From Fictibacillus halophilus (GTDB taxonomy: Bacteria; Bacillota; Bacilli; Bacillales; Fictibacillaceae), in the NCBI RefSeq assembly GCF_016401385.1, contig NZ_JAEACF010000001.1, positions 2,976,001 to 3,040,000 of the forward strand: 64,000 nt of DNA, given 5' to 3'. Made by a program: the position numbers and the translations under genes. The stretch's first letter is position 1, and every line of letters begins with the position of its first letter. A model generated the notes under the pieces. It did no database searches. It was not told the origin of the DNA and worked only from the letters and a program-made list of their open reading frames with translations. Positions 18,521 through 28,022 of the stretch are shown here, piece after piece.

Positions 18521-19537
18521 TTAATTATTGGCGTTAAGATGTTTTTCCAAAAATTCATACGCCAGCCTTCTTATAGAAGCAGGAAAATCGTGCCCACCAT
18601 TCCCGCATAGATGAATAAATTGATCACTTGCACCTAACCATTCGTAAAGATCGTTAATCTGCTTCATCCCTTCCATCGCAGGTTCATAATGCGGAAAGAT
18701 AGGATCGTTAAACGACATCCAATTAAAAAATGGAATCGGTGCTACTAATGAAGCAATCTCATGAAACTCAAACGGTACAAACCCTTTATTTATATCCTCA
18801 CTAAGTCTTGGGATGTGAGAAAACCATTCCCTTTGACCCCAGCGGTGAATTTCTAAGTCTGCTTTAAAGGTTGCAAACCCACAGCTGGAAACCACACAGC
18901 TTATTCGGTCATCCAACCCTGCAAGAAAACAAGCGTTATAACCACCTAACGAGTGCCCAATTACGCCTACTCTTTTTGACTGATTCCGACTCAACTGTTG
19001 AAGTAAGCTGATACCATGCATATGATCAGACACCATTTTACCAACCGCGGTTCGGTCGGGGTTCTTCTCGTAAAAAGATTTTGTGTGGTACGGCCTTGCT
19101 CCTTTTTCCAGCCGCTCTCCTGCGGTGATCGTGTCTGGTGCAAGGACGATAAACCCTCGCTTTACTAGTTCAAGTGCATACTGACGATTTTCTCTACCAT
19201 ATTCTGTGGCGATATCATTTTTTCCTTTTTCGTCTGTAGAGTGTAGCGCGAGAACTGCCGGTGCCGTTTGAACACCATTTTGAGGTAACAACAAGAGAGC
19301 TGTAACAGCATCACCGTCTATCGTGTGATACCTCAGTAATTGTTCGATATAACCTTGTTTTTCCGAGATCTTTATTGTTTCATAACCTATTTTGCCACTA
19401 GGAATAGTCAATCTACCTAAATAAGAAGTCCAGATTTGTTTGATCTTTGACCTTTTCTCTTCCCAGTCTTTCTTTGTGAAATGATGCTCTATCAACTTAG
19501 GAAGCGGACTCTGATTTAGATCACTCAATCTATACAT
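18521..19537 (-). CDS. Alpha/beta hydrolase, acetyl-xylan-esterase/dienelactone-hydrolase-like
   Basis: 338 aa. The nucleophile elbow GHSLGG sits in RVGVIGHSLGGYNACFLAG. The acid lies in a following strand, and the catalytic His is in CGNGGHDFPASIRRLAYEFLEKHL. PAVLALHSTDEKG marks the oxyanion strand, and the VKRGFIVLAPDTITAGER block is typical of the acetyl-esterase/COG1506-like group. No signal peptide. Its start overlaps the upstream propeller gene by 13 nt, which shows coupling. It probably removes acetyl or other ester groups from imported oligosaccharides (inference from context). Confidence 0.83.
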   Translation of the reverse strand: MYRLSDLNQSPLPKLIEHHFTKKDWEEKRSKIKQIWTSYLGRLTIPSGKIGYETIKISEKQGYIEQLLRYHTIDGDAVTALLLLPQNGVQTAPAVLALHSTDEKGKNDIATEYGRENRQYALELVKRGFIVLAPDTITAGERLEKGARPYHTKSFYEKNPDRTAVGKMVSDHMHGISLLQQLSRNQSKRVGVIGHSLGGYNACFLAGLDDRISCVVSSCGFATFKADLEIHRWGQREWFSHIPRLSEDINKGFVPFEFHEIASLVAPIPFFNWMSFNDPIFPHYEPAMEGMKQINDLYEWLGASDQFIHLCGNGGHDFPASIRRLAYEFLEKHLNANN

Positions 19538-21300
19538 GGAACTTCCTCTTCTAAAAGCAATGCATGAAGTTCCGCTCTGCTTGTATAATAAAGCTGATTC
19601 TTTATTATGGCTCCGCCCATTGTGGCTTCAAGCTGCAGATGCTGCAGAACTCCAATCTGTTCATTCTTAACCTTTAAAAGCGCTTTTGAAAAAATGAAGT
19701 ATAAGATATCACCTTGTTGGACCATTCCTTCTCTTACAATTACACCATAGGATTTTAAATCTGTACGAGAGATCTCTTCTTTTTTATTTAAGTCCCAGAC
19801 GATATAGAGCGAACATCCCGTGACAAGATGCAGCATCCCTTTTTTATCGATCGCTAGCTGCTTAATCTCTCGTACTCGTTCAAATGAGTGAACTTCCACC
19901 TTCTTTTTCTTCTTTATATCCAGAACCAGGAGATGAGCATTTTGTGATATCGGCTTTGCCCCACCAGGGGTCTCAATACTCGTTCCCGCAGCCACTAGGT
20001 CTTCCGTATAGGAAGCTAGAGAAACAACGCTTTCACCTACTACCAACTCTTCGTTATTCCAAACATCCATCTCTTCGGTTGTTGGATCTAGTACAGCAAG
20101 ACCTCCACCCAAGACACCATAAGCACCGAATCCACCGAATATGAGCTTAGAGTTGTCGTTCATCGTCACAGCAGCTCGAGGGCGGTAGATTTCTGGGACG
20201 GAAGATAGATAATCCACTTTTAGTCCTTCTTCATGCTGGGAAATCTTATGAATATGACCTCCAGCGTAAGCTGCTCCATATAAAGAATCTCCCCATTCGG
20301 TATAGGCGCAAATATTACCTCCACCACCATACTGAACGATTTCTTTTGGATAAACGCGATAATCAGTTTGATACGTATAGAGTCTGAGCGGATGATTGGA
20401 TGTGCCAATGATTGCGCCGTTCCATTGTGCTATCGGTGAAAGATCAGCACCTTTTGACTGATAGTTTAGCGGAATATCAGAACCGTTAATTGTACACGTT
20501 TGATCAGGTAAGCTGTACGTTATTTCACCTTGAAACCGATTTGAATGATTTATACGATGAAACCCTGCTCCTTGTACACTCTGTATTAATTCGACAGGCT
20601 GATCAATAGATTTACATCTTCCATCGATAAGAGAGTACCAATTTTCTTCATCATCCCTATCTTTTTTTCCAAAGACTTCACCAGTTACAGTCTCGCATAC
20701 ATAACCATATCCAGATGTTCTTTCCTCATCTTTAAGGAAAGAAACCTTCTCACTCTTTTCGCGATGAAAGGCTATGATGTCTTTCCGATGTGTTCCAATT
20801 CCCGCATAGATCCAGCCTTTATTACATACCGCCATTGTTCCCGTGTACATCTCGTTCTCGTCGAGCTGCTCTAATAAAGACAGCATCTTTGTATCTGAAT
20901 TATATTCAGAAAGATATGTTCCGGGGTATGAGCTGAAATACACTTTGTTATCACGGTTTGATGCGGTCATACAGATCCCTGCTATCTCCTCACTATTAAT
21001 CGCGTGTTTCTGTACATCGTACCAGGAGTTCTTTTCCGGATCATAGACTAAGATCAGCTTTCCGGCTGATGTGTAAAAGAGCCCAGACATATCGCTGCAA
21101 GAGTCGTATGGATATTCTCCGTTTGTCTCTATTGGATAATCTAACTGACATACTCCATACGTTTTTAGATTTACTGATAGGAGTAGACCTTTTGCAGCAA
21201 TCACTAAATATGGCACAGCATTCCGTATGCATATTGATGCTGTTCGATTTTCTAAACTATTTACAGGCGTACCAAGTGAAACGGTGTTAACGACTGTCAT
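19525..21300 (-). CDS. Cytosolic beta-propeller protein, paralogue of the secreted propeller
   Basis: 591 aa, AAGGTGAT upstream of the ATG. It lacks any signal peptide. Repeated blades such as VYFSSYPGTYLSEYNSDTK, WIYAGIGTHRKDIIAFHREK and GVLGGGLAVLDPTTEEMDVW align by eye with KIYGGTYPRAKAFQYDP, LYAGVGSHAHLIKYNLTTGE and GKLGGALTVYDTTTKSVETF of the secreted protein at 11767-14409. It has neither the Ig-like N-domain nor the BIG2 tail. It lies between the permeases and the esterase in the importer operon. Role unknown: carbohydrate binding or an uncharacterised lyase or epimerase activity on the inside. Confidence 0.75.
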   Translation of the reverse strand: MTVVNTVSLGTPVNSLENRTASICIRNAVPYLVIAAKGLLLSVNLKTYGVCQLDYPIETNGEYPYDSCSDMSGLFYTSAGKLILVYDPEKNSWYDVQKHAINSEEIAGICMTASNRDNKVYFSSYPGTYLSEYNSDTKMLSLLEQLDENEMYTGTMAVCNKGWIYAGIGTHRKDIIAFHREKSEKVSFLKDEERTSGYGYVCETVTGEVFGKKDRDDEENWYSLIDGRCKSIDQPVELIQSVQGAGFHRINHSNRFQGEITYSLPDQTCTINGSDIPLNYQSKGADLSPIAQWNGAIIGTSNHPLRLYTYQTDYRVYPKEIVQYGGGGNICAYTEWGDSLYGAAYAGGHIHKISQHEEGLKVDYLSSVPEIYRPRAAVTMNDNSKLIFGGFGAYGVLGGGLAVLDPTTEEMDVWNNEELVVGESVVSLASYTEDLVAAGTSIETPGGAKPISQNAHLLVLDIKKKKKVEVHSFERVREIKQLAIDKKGMLHLVTGCSLYIVWDLNKKEEISRTDLKSYGVIVREGMVQQGDILYFIFSKALLKVKNEQIGVLQHLQLEATMGGAIIKNQLYYTSRAELHALLLEEEVPCID

Positions 21301-21321
21301 ACCATCACCTTACCTCAGTGT

Positions 21322-22125
21322 CTATTTTAATCCGGACAATGAGATTCCTTCTGTAAAGTACTTTTGGAAAAAGATAAATACTAAAAACGTGGGTATAAAG
21401 GACAGAGTAGCACCTGCCATCTGAAGTCCGAAGTTTCCTGTTTTATCAAGCAACGTGGCTAACCCGACTGTCAACGGATACATCTCTTCAGACGTCGTAA
21501 AGATCAACGGAGAGAAAAGATCGTTCCAGTTTCCAATAAAAGCGAAGGTTCCGATCGTTGCCATAGCGGGCTTTGATAGTGGCATGATAACTTTGAAAAA
21601 GATCTGTAGGTCGGTCGCTCCGTCCATCCATGCCGCTTCTTCTAATTCTTTTGGAATAGATTGTAGATATTGTCTGATTAGAAACACACCCATGATCGTC
21701 CATAGTTCAGGAACGATGAACACGAGATACGTATCGATCCAGCTTAAATAATTAAAGAGAATATAGTTTGGAATAATTAACAGCTGACGTGGCACCATCA
21801 CCATCGCGAGAAGTGACCAAAAGATTAACTCTTTCCCTTTAAACTCCTTTTTTGCAAAGATATAACCGATCAGCGTACAAAAGAACACTTGCGTTATTAC
21901 AGGAATGATCGTAATGATGACCGAGTTCATAAACCATCTTGGAAAGGATTCGTTAATTAAGATCTTTGCGTAATTTTCTATCGTTGGCGTTGTTGGCAGC
22001 CAAAATAATGGATCTGCTACAAAAAGGTCAAGATCGTTAAATGAGCCCGAAATCATGATTACGAAAGGGGCAAAAAAACAGATGGCTATTATAGATACAA
22101 GAATATAGATAATTGTTTTTTTCAA
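21322..22125 (-). CDS. Carbohydrate ABC transporter permease, MalG type
   Basis: About 267 aa with six membrane helices. The EAA loop ELEEAAWMDGATDLQIFFKVIMPLSKPAM, which contacts the ATPase, and the end LSGLK are typical of the CUT1 family. A TTG at 22125 is preferred because AGGAG (22133-22137) stands 7 nt upstream, inside the end of the other permease gene. The TTG at 22161 lacks a site. No ATPase gene is present in the locus, so a shared MsmX-type ATPase is expected (inference from Bacillus sugar importers). Confidence 0.88.
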   Translation of the reverse strand: MKKTIIYILVSIIAICFFAPFVIMISGSFNDLDLFVADPLFWLPTTPTIENYAKILINESFPRWFMNSVIITIIPVITQVFFCTLIGYIFAKKEFKGKELIFWSLLAMVMVPRQLLIIPNYILFNYLSWIDTYLVFIVPELWTIMGVFLIRQYLQSIPKELEEAAWMDGATDLQIFFKVIMPLSKPAMATIGTFAFIGNWNDLFSPLIFTTSEEMYPLTVGLATLLDKTGNFGLQMAGATLSFIPTFLVFIFFQKYFTEGISLSGLK

Positions 22126-22135
22126 AACCTCACTC

Positions 22136-23089
22136 CTAGTAATAGCTGACTTCTTTACCAAAGTACTTTCTTTGTATCAAGGAGATCACGAGTATAATCA
22201 TGAATAAAATGTATGCAAGAACGCTAGCGTAACCTAATCGAAGTGATGTAAATGCGACCGTGTACATGTAGTAAACAATGGTTGTGGTAGAGTAATCAGG
22301 ACCACCACCTGTTAGTAGGTAGGCAGAGTCAAAGACTTGAAACGAACCGATCGTCGTAAAGATAGCGACATAAAAATGTGTTGGTTTTAACAACGGAAAG
22401 GTAATCAACCAAAATGACTTCCATCCTGTTGCACCATCGATCGAAGCCGATTCATAAAGATGACGAGGTATCGAATTCAATCCAGCTAGATAATAGATCA
22501 TCGTACTTCCTGCCACTTTAAACACGCTTAGAAAAGCTAACGTTATTAGGGCCATCTTTTTACTTGAGAAGAAACTTACAGATTCAAATCCAAACCACGA
22601 GAGTACATAATTGACCACTCCATAATCGTTACCGTTAAACAGCCATGCCCAAATTCCTGCAATGACGACAAACGAGGTAACAACAGGCAAAAAGAAGATG
22701 CCTTTAAATATCTTATTGCCCCATAATCCCATATGAAGAAATGATGCTAATATGAGTCCGAGCGCCATTGTTGGCACGACATAATACAGAGTGAATAGTG
22801 TTGTGTTATATAGCGATTTCCACGCCATCTCATCGTGCAGAACCGCTTTCCAATTCGCCAGACCAATAAATTTTGGTTCCCCTATGATCGGCCAGTTCAT
22901 AAAGCTTAAAAAAAGGCTTCCTATGAGTGGCAGACCTTGAAAGATTGCAAAATGGATAAAGACGGGAATTAAAACGATATATACAAGTTTGTTCTTCTTC
23001 CATGATTTCTTAAATTGAGCGGACATAGATGGCTTGTTCTGCAGGTGGTTTCGATTGGGTTTATTAAGATCAGTTGCTGGTTGTGCCAA
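22136..23089 (-). CDS. Carbohydrate ABC transporter permease, MalF/UgpA type
   Basis: 317 aa with a TTG start seven nt after AGGAGG. Six membrane helices, with VYIVLIPVFIHFAIFQGLPLIGSLFLSF at the start and the EAA loop LYESASIDGATGWKSFWLITFPLLKPTHF. It pairs with the MalG-type permease just downstream and with the solute-binding lipoprotein 82 nt upstream. CUT1 importers carry oligosaccharides. Confidence 0.9.
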   Translation of the reverse strand: MAQPATDLNKPNRNHLQNKPSMSAQFKKSWKKNKLVYIVLIPVFIHFAIFQGLPLIGSLFLSFMNWPIIGEPKFIGLANWKAVLHDEMAWKSLYNTTLFTLYYVVPTMALGLILASFLHMGLWGNKIFKGIFFLPVVTSFVVIAGIWAWLFNGNDYGVVNYVLSWFGFESVSFFSSKKMALITLAFLSVFKVAGSTMIYYLAGLNSIPRHLYESASIDGATGWKSFWLITFPLLKPTHFYVAIFTTIGSFQVFDSAYLLTGGGPDYSTTTIVYYMYTVAFTSLRLGYASVLAYILFMIILVISLIQRKYFGKEVSYY

Positions 23090-23117
23090 CGCTTTCCCTC
23101 CTAGAGGTTTAGCAAAC

Positions 23118-23148
23118 GGGACAGATAAAACGTCTGTTTATCTGTCCC
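23118..23148. promoter_or_regulatory. Intercistronic stem-loop between binding protein and permease genes
   Basis: GGGACAGATAAA and TTTATCTGTCCC form a perfect 12-bp stem with a 7-nt loop and no T tract on the minus strand. Such hairpins commonly protect or attenuate mRNA so that the binding protein is made in excess over the permeases. Confidence 0.7.
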
Positions 23149-23171
23149 AAGCCAACCCATGTAATGACTCT

Positions 23172-24446
23172 TTATCCTTCTTGATCCATCGTCGTTTGAA
23201 TCTTTTCTTCAAGCGCTTTAATAGACTCTTTTGGTGAAGATTCTCCTAAGAGTACTTTTTGGAAGCTAGATTGAACATCCGGACCAATTTTTCTTCCAAC
23301 AGGGTGAAGCACTCCTGGATTTGCTACTTTTGCCTGTTCAACGAGCTTTGACATCATCTCGTCACCTTCGTAAATATTAGCTGCTGATTTTTTTGGTGGA
23401 ATATATCCCGCCATCTTACAGAACGCGCTCATATTCTCCGTGTTTGTTAGGTATTCAACGAACTTAGCAGCTTCTTTTTGATGCTTGCTTGATGTTGGAA
23501 CCACATAGCTTCCTGTTGTTCCATACGTTACTTGTTCCTTATTCTTTAAGATTGGTCCTACTCCCCACTCAAAGCCTAGATCCTTATCACGGTTAGCAGG
23601 TACAAAGTTATTCGGATACATTAATACGGCTAGTTTACCAGCCATAAAGTTTGCCATACCACCGTCTGTTTCAGTAGCTGTATCTTTAGACAAGTATCCT
23701 TTTTTAAATAAGTTGTTGATATATTCATAGGCTTCCACAGATTCTGGACTGTTTACCATAATATCGCCTTTTTTGTTAATAACGTCTCCACCCGCCTGCC
23801 AGATAAACGGATAGATGCTCATATTTGGTGTGCCTCCTCCTGAGAAATTGATCAGGAATTTACCTTGCTCTTTCACTTTAGGACCTAACGCTTCAAGCTC
23901 ATCCCACGTCTCTGGCAGATTGTTAGGATCTCCACCAGCTGCTTTAATGAGATCTAGATTATAGTAATACGTCATAACACTGTTCAGCATTGGCAACCCA
24001 TATGTTTTTCCATCATACGTTACAACATCTAGTGCTGCCTCGTTATAATCTTCTAATGTCTTTTTGTCTACATGATCGTTGATCGGAGCTATAATATTCA
24101 TAGATACATATTGTGCAAGCTGATCTGGTATAGAGTAGAATGCATCTGGACCATTCTTAGAGGCAAGAGCTGTAAGTATTTTTTCTTCACGATTCGCCCA
24201 CGGCAATACTTGCAGATCTACTTTTATGTTTGGATTTTCTTTTTCAAAGCCTGAAATGGCATTGTCCCAAAACTTCTTTTCTTCTCCACCAATGTCATCT
24301 CCTCCCATAAAGGGATGCGTCCAAATTTTAATCGTTACCTTTTCATCTGAGGATCCACCTGCTGACTCTTTATCGGAGCAACCAGCCAAAAATACAGATA
24401 GCAATAATAGCACTGAAAACAAACTAAGCATAACCTTTCGTTTCAT
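23172..24446 (-). CDS. Extracellular solute-binding lipoprotein (family 1), sugar ABC importer
   Basis: 424 aa. A lipoprotein signal with lipobox LAGC puts the lipidated Cys at residue 23. The family 1 features are IKIWTHPFM, NPNIKVDLQVLPWANREEKILTALASKNGPDAFYSI, YYYNLDLIKAAGGDPNNLPETWDEL, FMAGKLAVLMYP and YVVPTSSKHQKEAAKFVEYL. It is the first gene of the importer operon, behind a strong promoter with an operator motif. It captures an oligosaccharide outside the cell; the ligand is not predictable by eye. Confidence 0.93.
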   Translation of the reverse strand: MKRKVMLSLFSVLLLLSVFLAGCSDKESAGGSSDEKVTIKIWTHPFMGGDDIGGEEKKFWDNAISGFEKENPNIKVDLQVLPWANREEKILTALASKNGPDAFYSIPDQLAQYVSMNIIAPINDHVDKKTLEDYNEAALDVVTYDGKTYGLPMLNSVMTYYYNLDLIKAAGGDPNNLPETWDELEALGPKVKEQGKFLINFSGGGTPNMSIYPFIWQAGGDVINKKGDIMVNSPESVEAYEYINNLFKKGYLSKDTATETDGGMANFMAGKLAVLMYPNNFVPANRDKDLGFEWGVGPILKNKEQVTYGTTGSYVVPTSSKHQKEAAKFVEYLTNTENMSAFCKMAGYIPPKKSAANIYEGDEMMSKLVEQAKVANPGVLHPVGRKIGPDVQSSFQKVLLGESSPKESIKALEEKIQTTMDQEG

Positions 24447-24510
24447 CGCTTTTCCCCCTAAATTTTAATGGTTTTTGACTGAGCAAGATGGAGAAGTGAT
24501 TATTAAATAC

Positions 24511-24558
24511 ATGTATATGACCTGTATACATAATAATAAATACTACTCCTTTAGTCAA
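24511..24558 (-). promoter_or_regulatory. SigA promoter plus operator-like palindrome for the importer operon
   Basis: On the minus strand TTGACT (24553-24558), a 17-nt spacer, then TATTAT (24530-24535). Overlapping the -10, ATGTATA (24511-24517) and TATACAT (24525-24531) form an inverted repeat with a 7-nt centre. The same pattern recurs at 17045-17065. A repressor-type site is likely, with the GntR-SBP protein as the best candidate. Confidence 0.7.
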
Positions 24559-24583
24559 TATATTCTGAAAATTTATTCAGCTA

Positions 24584-25807
24584 TTATTTAAAGCTGTAGA
24601 TCACTTTGGGTCTTCCTTTAAAACTTGTTTTTTCCTGACCTGCGATAACTACTAAATTAGCATCCTGCCACTTTAAGAGAATGCGGTGAGCACTTCTTAA
24701 CGTTATTTCAGAAACGCTCGCAAAATCATGTGCCGTGAAATGCTTTGCTTCCTTTCTAGAAAGAAACGCTTTTAGCCGATCCATATGAACAGCTGTCATC
24801 CCAACTTCTTTCGCTTCTTTAATTGCTTCTGAATTGGTGACGATGGTGTGATATGTCGCTGGTGCACCAAAGGCGATCGGCCCAAAAACCGACTGATCCT
24901 CTCTAACCACATAACATGCACTCTCCTTGAATGCTAATGCATGCTCCAACGCTATCTTCGAATATATTCCAGCTTGTTTGTTTGAAGCATGAAAGCCAAT
25001 CCCCATGTGAATAGCAGCGTCCTCATTACCTGAGATTAAAGGTAAAAATTTATAACCTTGTGTCACTCGTTCAAATATTCCTCTTTTAGACGTGAGAATA
25101 TAATCGCTCGAGGTAACCTCTATCAAATGACCTTCTACTAATGAAGAGAAAGCTTCTATTAACTTCGGGTTCCCTTTTGTTATCTTAATATAGCCGACAA
25201 CTGCCTGATGTTCTTTTTTTCGACGTGATTCTGTCGAAAGTAGACTACGCTCAAGAGCAACAATCATATCTTGATCGGTTGGATAAATAAGATCTTTTTG
25301 TAAACATTCAATACTATGGTAGACGTTATTCCTTGCTGTAAGCACGAGTGGCTCTTCAGCTTCTTTAATATTTGAGTAGTGTTGCTTTAGTACCTCATTG
25401 TGATTTAAAGAGACAGAAACAATTTTCACAGCTCCTGAAAACCCTATTTCTTTAAAAAGTCTTTTTACGGACAGCTCACTTAATGAATCTATAGAAACTA
25501 AATCAACTGTACGTAAAATCCTTTTGTTCATATATAGAGTTCGATAAAGACTTGAAACGGATGGATGTAAGAAATGAAGCGGTATATGTTTAGGTAGAGA
25601 GTTTATTTCTAAAAATGAATCATAGTCGAAAAACAATCCTGCTTCTAACTCGTCTCTTGCAGCTACCCAGATTTTCTTAATATTGCCTGAATGACATTTA
25701 AAATAATAAGGATGAAAAGAGGGGAATTGCTTAAGCATGTATTTTATCTGCTCAAGCATGTATGAATCGCCAAACAGTCCAATTGGTATCTTTGTATTGT
25801 TATTCAT
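24584..25807 (-). CDS. Probable transcriptional regulator with GGDEF-like middle and C-terminal winged helix
   Basis: About 407 aa from the ATG at 25807 (GGAGAG seven nt upstream). The N-terminal ~180 residues have a receptor-like pattern (IGLFGDSYMLEQIKYML). The middle contains IHMGIGFHASNKQAGIYSKIALEHALAF, the helix pattern of degenerate GGDEF-like or CdaR-type domains. The C-terminus (LSRKEAKHFTAHDFASVSEITLRSAHRILLKWQDANLV) reads as a winged HTH. It lies upstream of the importer operon promoter and downstream of two sugar-catabolic enzymes. I do not recognise a named family. Confidence 0.6.
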   Translation of the reverse strand: MNNNTKIPIGLFGDSYMLEQIKYMLKQFPSFHPYYFKCHSGNIKKIWVAARDELEAGLFFDYDSFLEINSLPKHIPLHFLHPSVSSLYRTLYMNKRILRTVDLVSIDSLSELSVKRLFKEIGFSGAVKIVSVSLNHNEVLKQHYSNIKEAEEPLVLTARNNVYHSIECLQKDLIYPTDQDMIVALERSLLSTESRRKKEHQAVVGYIKITKGNPKLIEAFSSLVEGHLIEVTSSDYILTSKRGIFERVTQGYKFLPLISGNEDAAIHMGIGFHASNKQAGIYSKIALEHALAFKESACYVVREDQSVFGPIAFGAPATYHTIVTNSEAIKEAKEVGMTAVHMDRLKAFLSRKEAKHFTAHDFASVSEITLRSAHRILLKWQDANLVVIAGQEKTSFKGRPKVIYSFK

Positions 25808-25868
25808 AGCAAACTCTCCAATTTCATACATGATATTGGTAGAGTTCGTTCCTTTTCCAAGAAACCCT

Positions 25869-26933
25869 TTAATGATTTACATGCGACTTCCAAGATTTAA
25901 TGTTTTGTGAAACAAATACATCATCGTTCAGGTGTGGATACATGTTATAGATACGATCAATCTCCTCTTTTTGGCCTGAGGATAAGTTTTCATCGGGATT
26001 CAAACACCAAATTCCGTTTAACAACCCTTGCCTTCTTAGCACTTCATGAATACCCGCTATACAGCCTTTAAATCCATTATTCGCATCAAAGAACGCTGCG
26101 TTGCAATCGGTTATTTCTATTCCTTTTGTAAGCAGTTCTGATGTACTGATCTTCCTTTCTTTAATCTGGTGAAGAAGCTCAACAGCTCGATGCGTCCATA
26201 CTGCCCAGTGTCCTAAAAGTCCACCAACAATCTCTTTTTCACGAAATTCATTCCCTATTTTGAAGCGATATGATGTGAGAAGGTCACCTACGATATTGTC
26301 GTCATTACCGGTATAAAGAGCAATCTCATCATACCGAGATGACTCACAGACCGCACGAACAACATCTAATGTTTGATAACGATTGAACGGTGCTAGCTTA
26401 ATCGCCATTACGTTTGGTATTTCGCAAAACGACTTCCAAAACTCATAACTTAATATCCTTCCACCTACTGACGGCTGCAAATAAAACCCGAACACTGGAA
26501 TGATTGATGAAATTTCTTTTGTCCGTTCCAAAAGCTGTTCTTCTGTGTAGTTTTGTAACCCTCCCATACTGAGGAGTCCAAGGTGGTAGCCGTGTTTCAA
26601 GGCGATATGAGCTTCTTTTATCGCCTGACTTGTTTCACCGCATATTCCTGCAATTTTTATAAAACTGTCAAGTTGCTGGTTGTTATCGATTTCTTCAGCA
26701 GCTAATGACAGTACTTTTTCGTATAAATTATATTGAGGCATACGGATTTCAAATTGTGTAGTGTGCACTCCTACCGCTACACCACCAGCACCACTCGCTA
26801 AGTAATATCGGGTGAGGAGACGCTGATTTTCTTCATCTAGTGAACGGTTCTCCTTTAGAGCTAGTGGATGAGCAGGAATGACAACACCTTGATTTAAGCG
26901 TTCTTTTATCATTAAAGGTAATGAGATGGTCAT
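25869..26933 (-). CDS. Dihydrodipicolinate synthase/N-acetylneuraminate lyase-family aldolase
   Basis: 354 aa. A class I aldolase TIM barrel: VVIPAHPLALKENRSLDEENQRLLTRYYLASGAGGVAVGVH (phosphate/keto-acid side), GYHLGLLSMGG, VFGFYLQPSVGG and VMAIKLAPFNRY, where the Lys in AIKLAP fits the Schiff-base lysine. The family cleaves or forms 2-keto-3-deoxy acids and sialic acids, so it could split the keto-deoxy product of a uronic-acid pathway (inference). Its ATG abuts the stop of the upstream epimerase gene. Confidence 0.83.
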   Translation of the reverse strand: MTISLPLMIKERLNQGVVIPAHPLALKENRSLDEENQRLLTRYYLASGAGGVAVGVHTTQFEIRMPQYNLYEKVLSLAAEEIDNNQQLDSFIKIAGICGETSQAIKEAHIALKHGYHLGLLSMGGLQNYTEEQLLERTKEISSIIPVFGFYLQPSVGGRILSYEFWKSFCEIPNVMAIKLAPFNRYQTLDVVRAVCESSRYDEIALYTGNDDNIVGDLLTSYRFKIGNEFREKEIVGGLLGHWAVWTHRAVELLHQIKERKISTSELLTKGIEITDCNAAFFDANNGFKGCIAGIHEVLRRQGLLNGIWCLNPDENLSSGQKEEIDRIYNMYPHLNDDVFVSQNIKSWKSHVNH

Positions 26934-27950
26934 TTAAAACGCTCCCTCTCTTTCTTGAAATTTAGATGGTTTGTTATGTGTCACTCCTCCTTGCTTAACC
27001 CAGTCTGCCGTCCATTCAATCATTTCGGCTAGCGTTACCGATGGATAACCATACATTTTAAATGCTTGAGCGGCATTGCTAAGTAAGGATCGATCTGATT
27101 CTTCATTCATAAAAACGGGAACCTTGTTAAAGTACTTTCCAAACTCTTCAGCAGCATAGCGGACAGAAAGGGTTTCTGGTCCTGTTACGTTTAGTATTTT
27201 GGCAGGTGACGTACAATAGTTTAGCGAGCGAATTGCCCAGTCATTGGCATCTCCTTGCCAAATGACGTTGGCATTCCCCATACTTAAATTTATTGGTTTT
27301 TGTTGATTTACTGATTCAGCTATATCCATCAATACACCATATCTAAGGTCAATCGCGTAATTTAATCTAAAAATGAGGGTTGGTGTGTGATTGGTTTTGG
27401 AGAAGTGTTCAAAGATTCGTTCTCTTCCCAAACAAGACTGCGCATACTCTCCGATAGGATTCGTTAAGGATGTTTCTGTAGACCCCCCTCTATTGACTGA
27501 TGTAAGTGGGTAAACGTTACCTGTTGAGAAGGCAACAATATTTGAGTCGCTGAACATTTCAGCTACTTTCCCAGGAAGGTATGCATTCATCGCCCAAGTG
27601 AAACTTTCATTATTAGAAGTGCCAAACTTATTGCCTGCCATATAAATCACATTCTGTAGTTTAGGAAGTTTGTTAAGGTCCGATTCGTTTAACAAGTCAG
27701 CGGCAATGGTTTCTATTCCATCGTTTTCTAGCTCATTTTGCAGATTTCCGTTTGAAAAACGAGAAACGCCTATTACCTTCTTAGAGATACCCGCTTGATT
27801 TATGGCACGCTTAGCAAGCTTTGCCAAGCTCGGTCCCATCTTCCCCCCGACACCAAGTATCAAAATATCTCCATCCATCTTTGTGATCTCTTCTACTAGC
27901 TGTTGGGACGGACTCGAAAGTCGGTCTTCAAGCTCCTGAATGTTTTTCAT
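26934..27950 (-). CDS. NAD-dependent epimerase/dehydratase (extended SDR)
   Basis: 338 aa from MKNIQELEDR, with AGGAGGG about six nt upstream; a longer frame runs into the REP palindrome and is rejected. The Rossmann motif is GDILILGVGGKMGPSLAKLAKRA. NVIYMAGNKFGT and STGNVYP follow, and GEYAQSCLGRERIFEHF carries a YxxxxxxR-like segment where the usual YxxxK appears degenerate. Extended SDRs of this type oxidise or epimerise sugars, including uronates. It is operonic with the aldolase (adjacent stop/start). Confidence 0.78.
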   Translation of the reverse strand: MKNIQELEDRLSSPSQQLVEEITKMDGDILILGVGGKMGPSLAKLAKRAINQAGISKKVIGVSRFSNGNLQNELENDGIETIAADLLNESDLNKLPKLQNVIYMAGNKFGTSNNESFTWAMNAYLPGKVAEMFSDSNIVAFSTGNVYPLTSVNRGGSTETSLTNPIGEYAQSCLGRERIFEHFSKTNHTPTLIFRLNYAIDLRYGVLMDIAESVNQQKPINLSMGNANVIWQGDANDWAIRSLNYCTSPAKILNVTGPETLSVRYAAEEFGKYFNKVPVFMNEESDRSLLSNAAQAFKMYGYPSVTLAEMIEWTADWVKQGGVTHNKPSKFQEREGAF

Positions 27951-28022
27951 ATAAACCCTCCTGTTTTCATGAGTTGTGTTTAGGTTACTCCGGCTCGCAG
28001 TGTCTAAAATAGGACCAAAATT

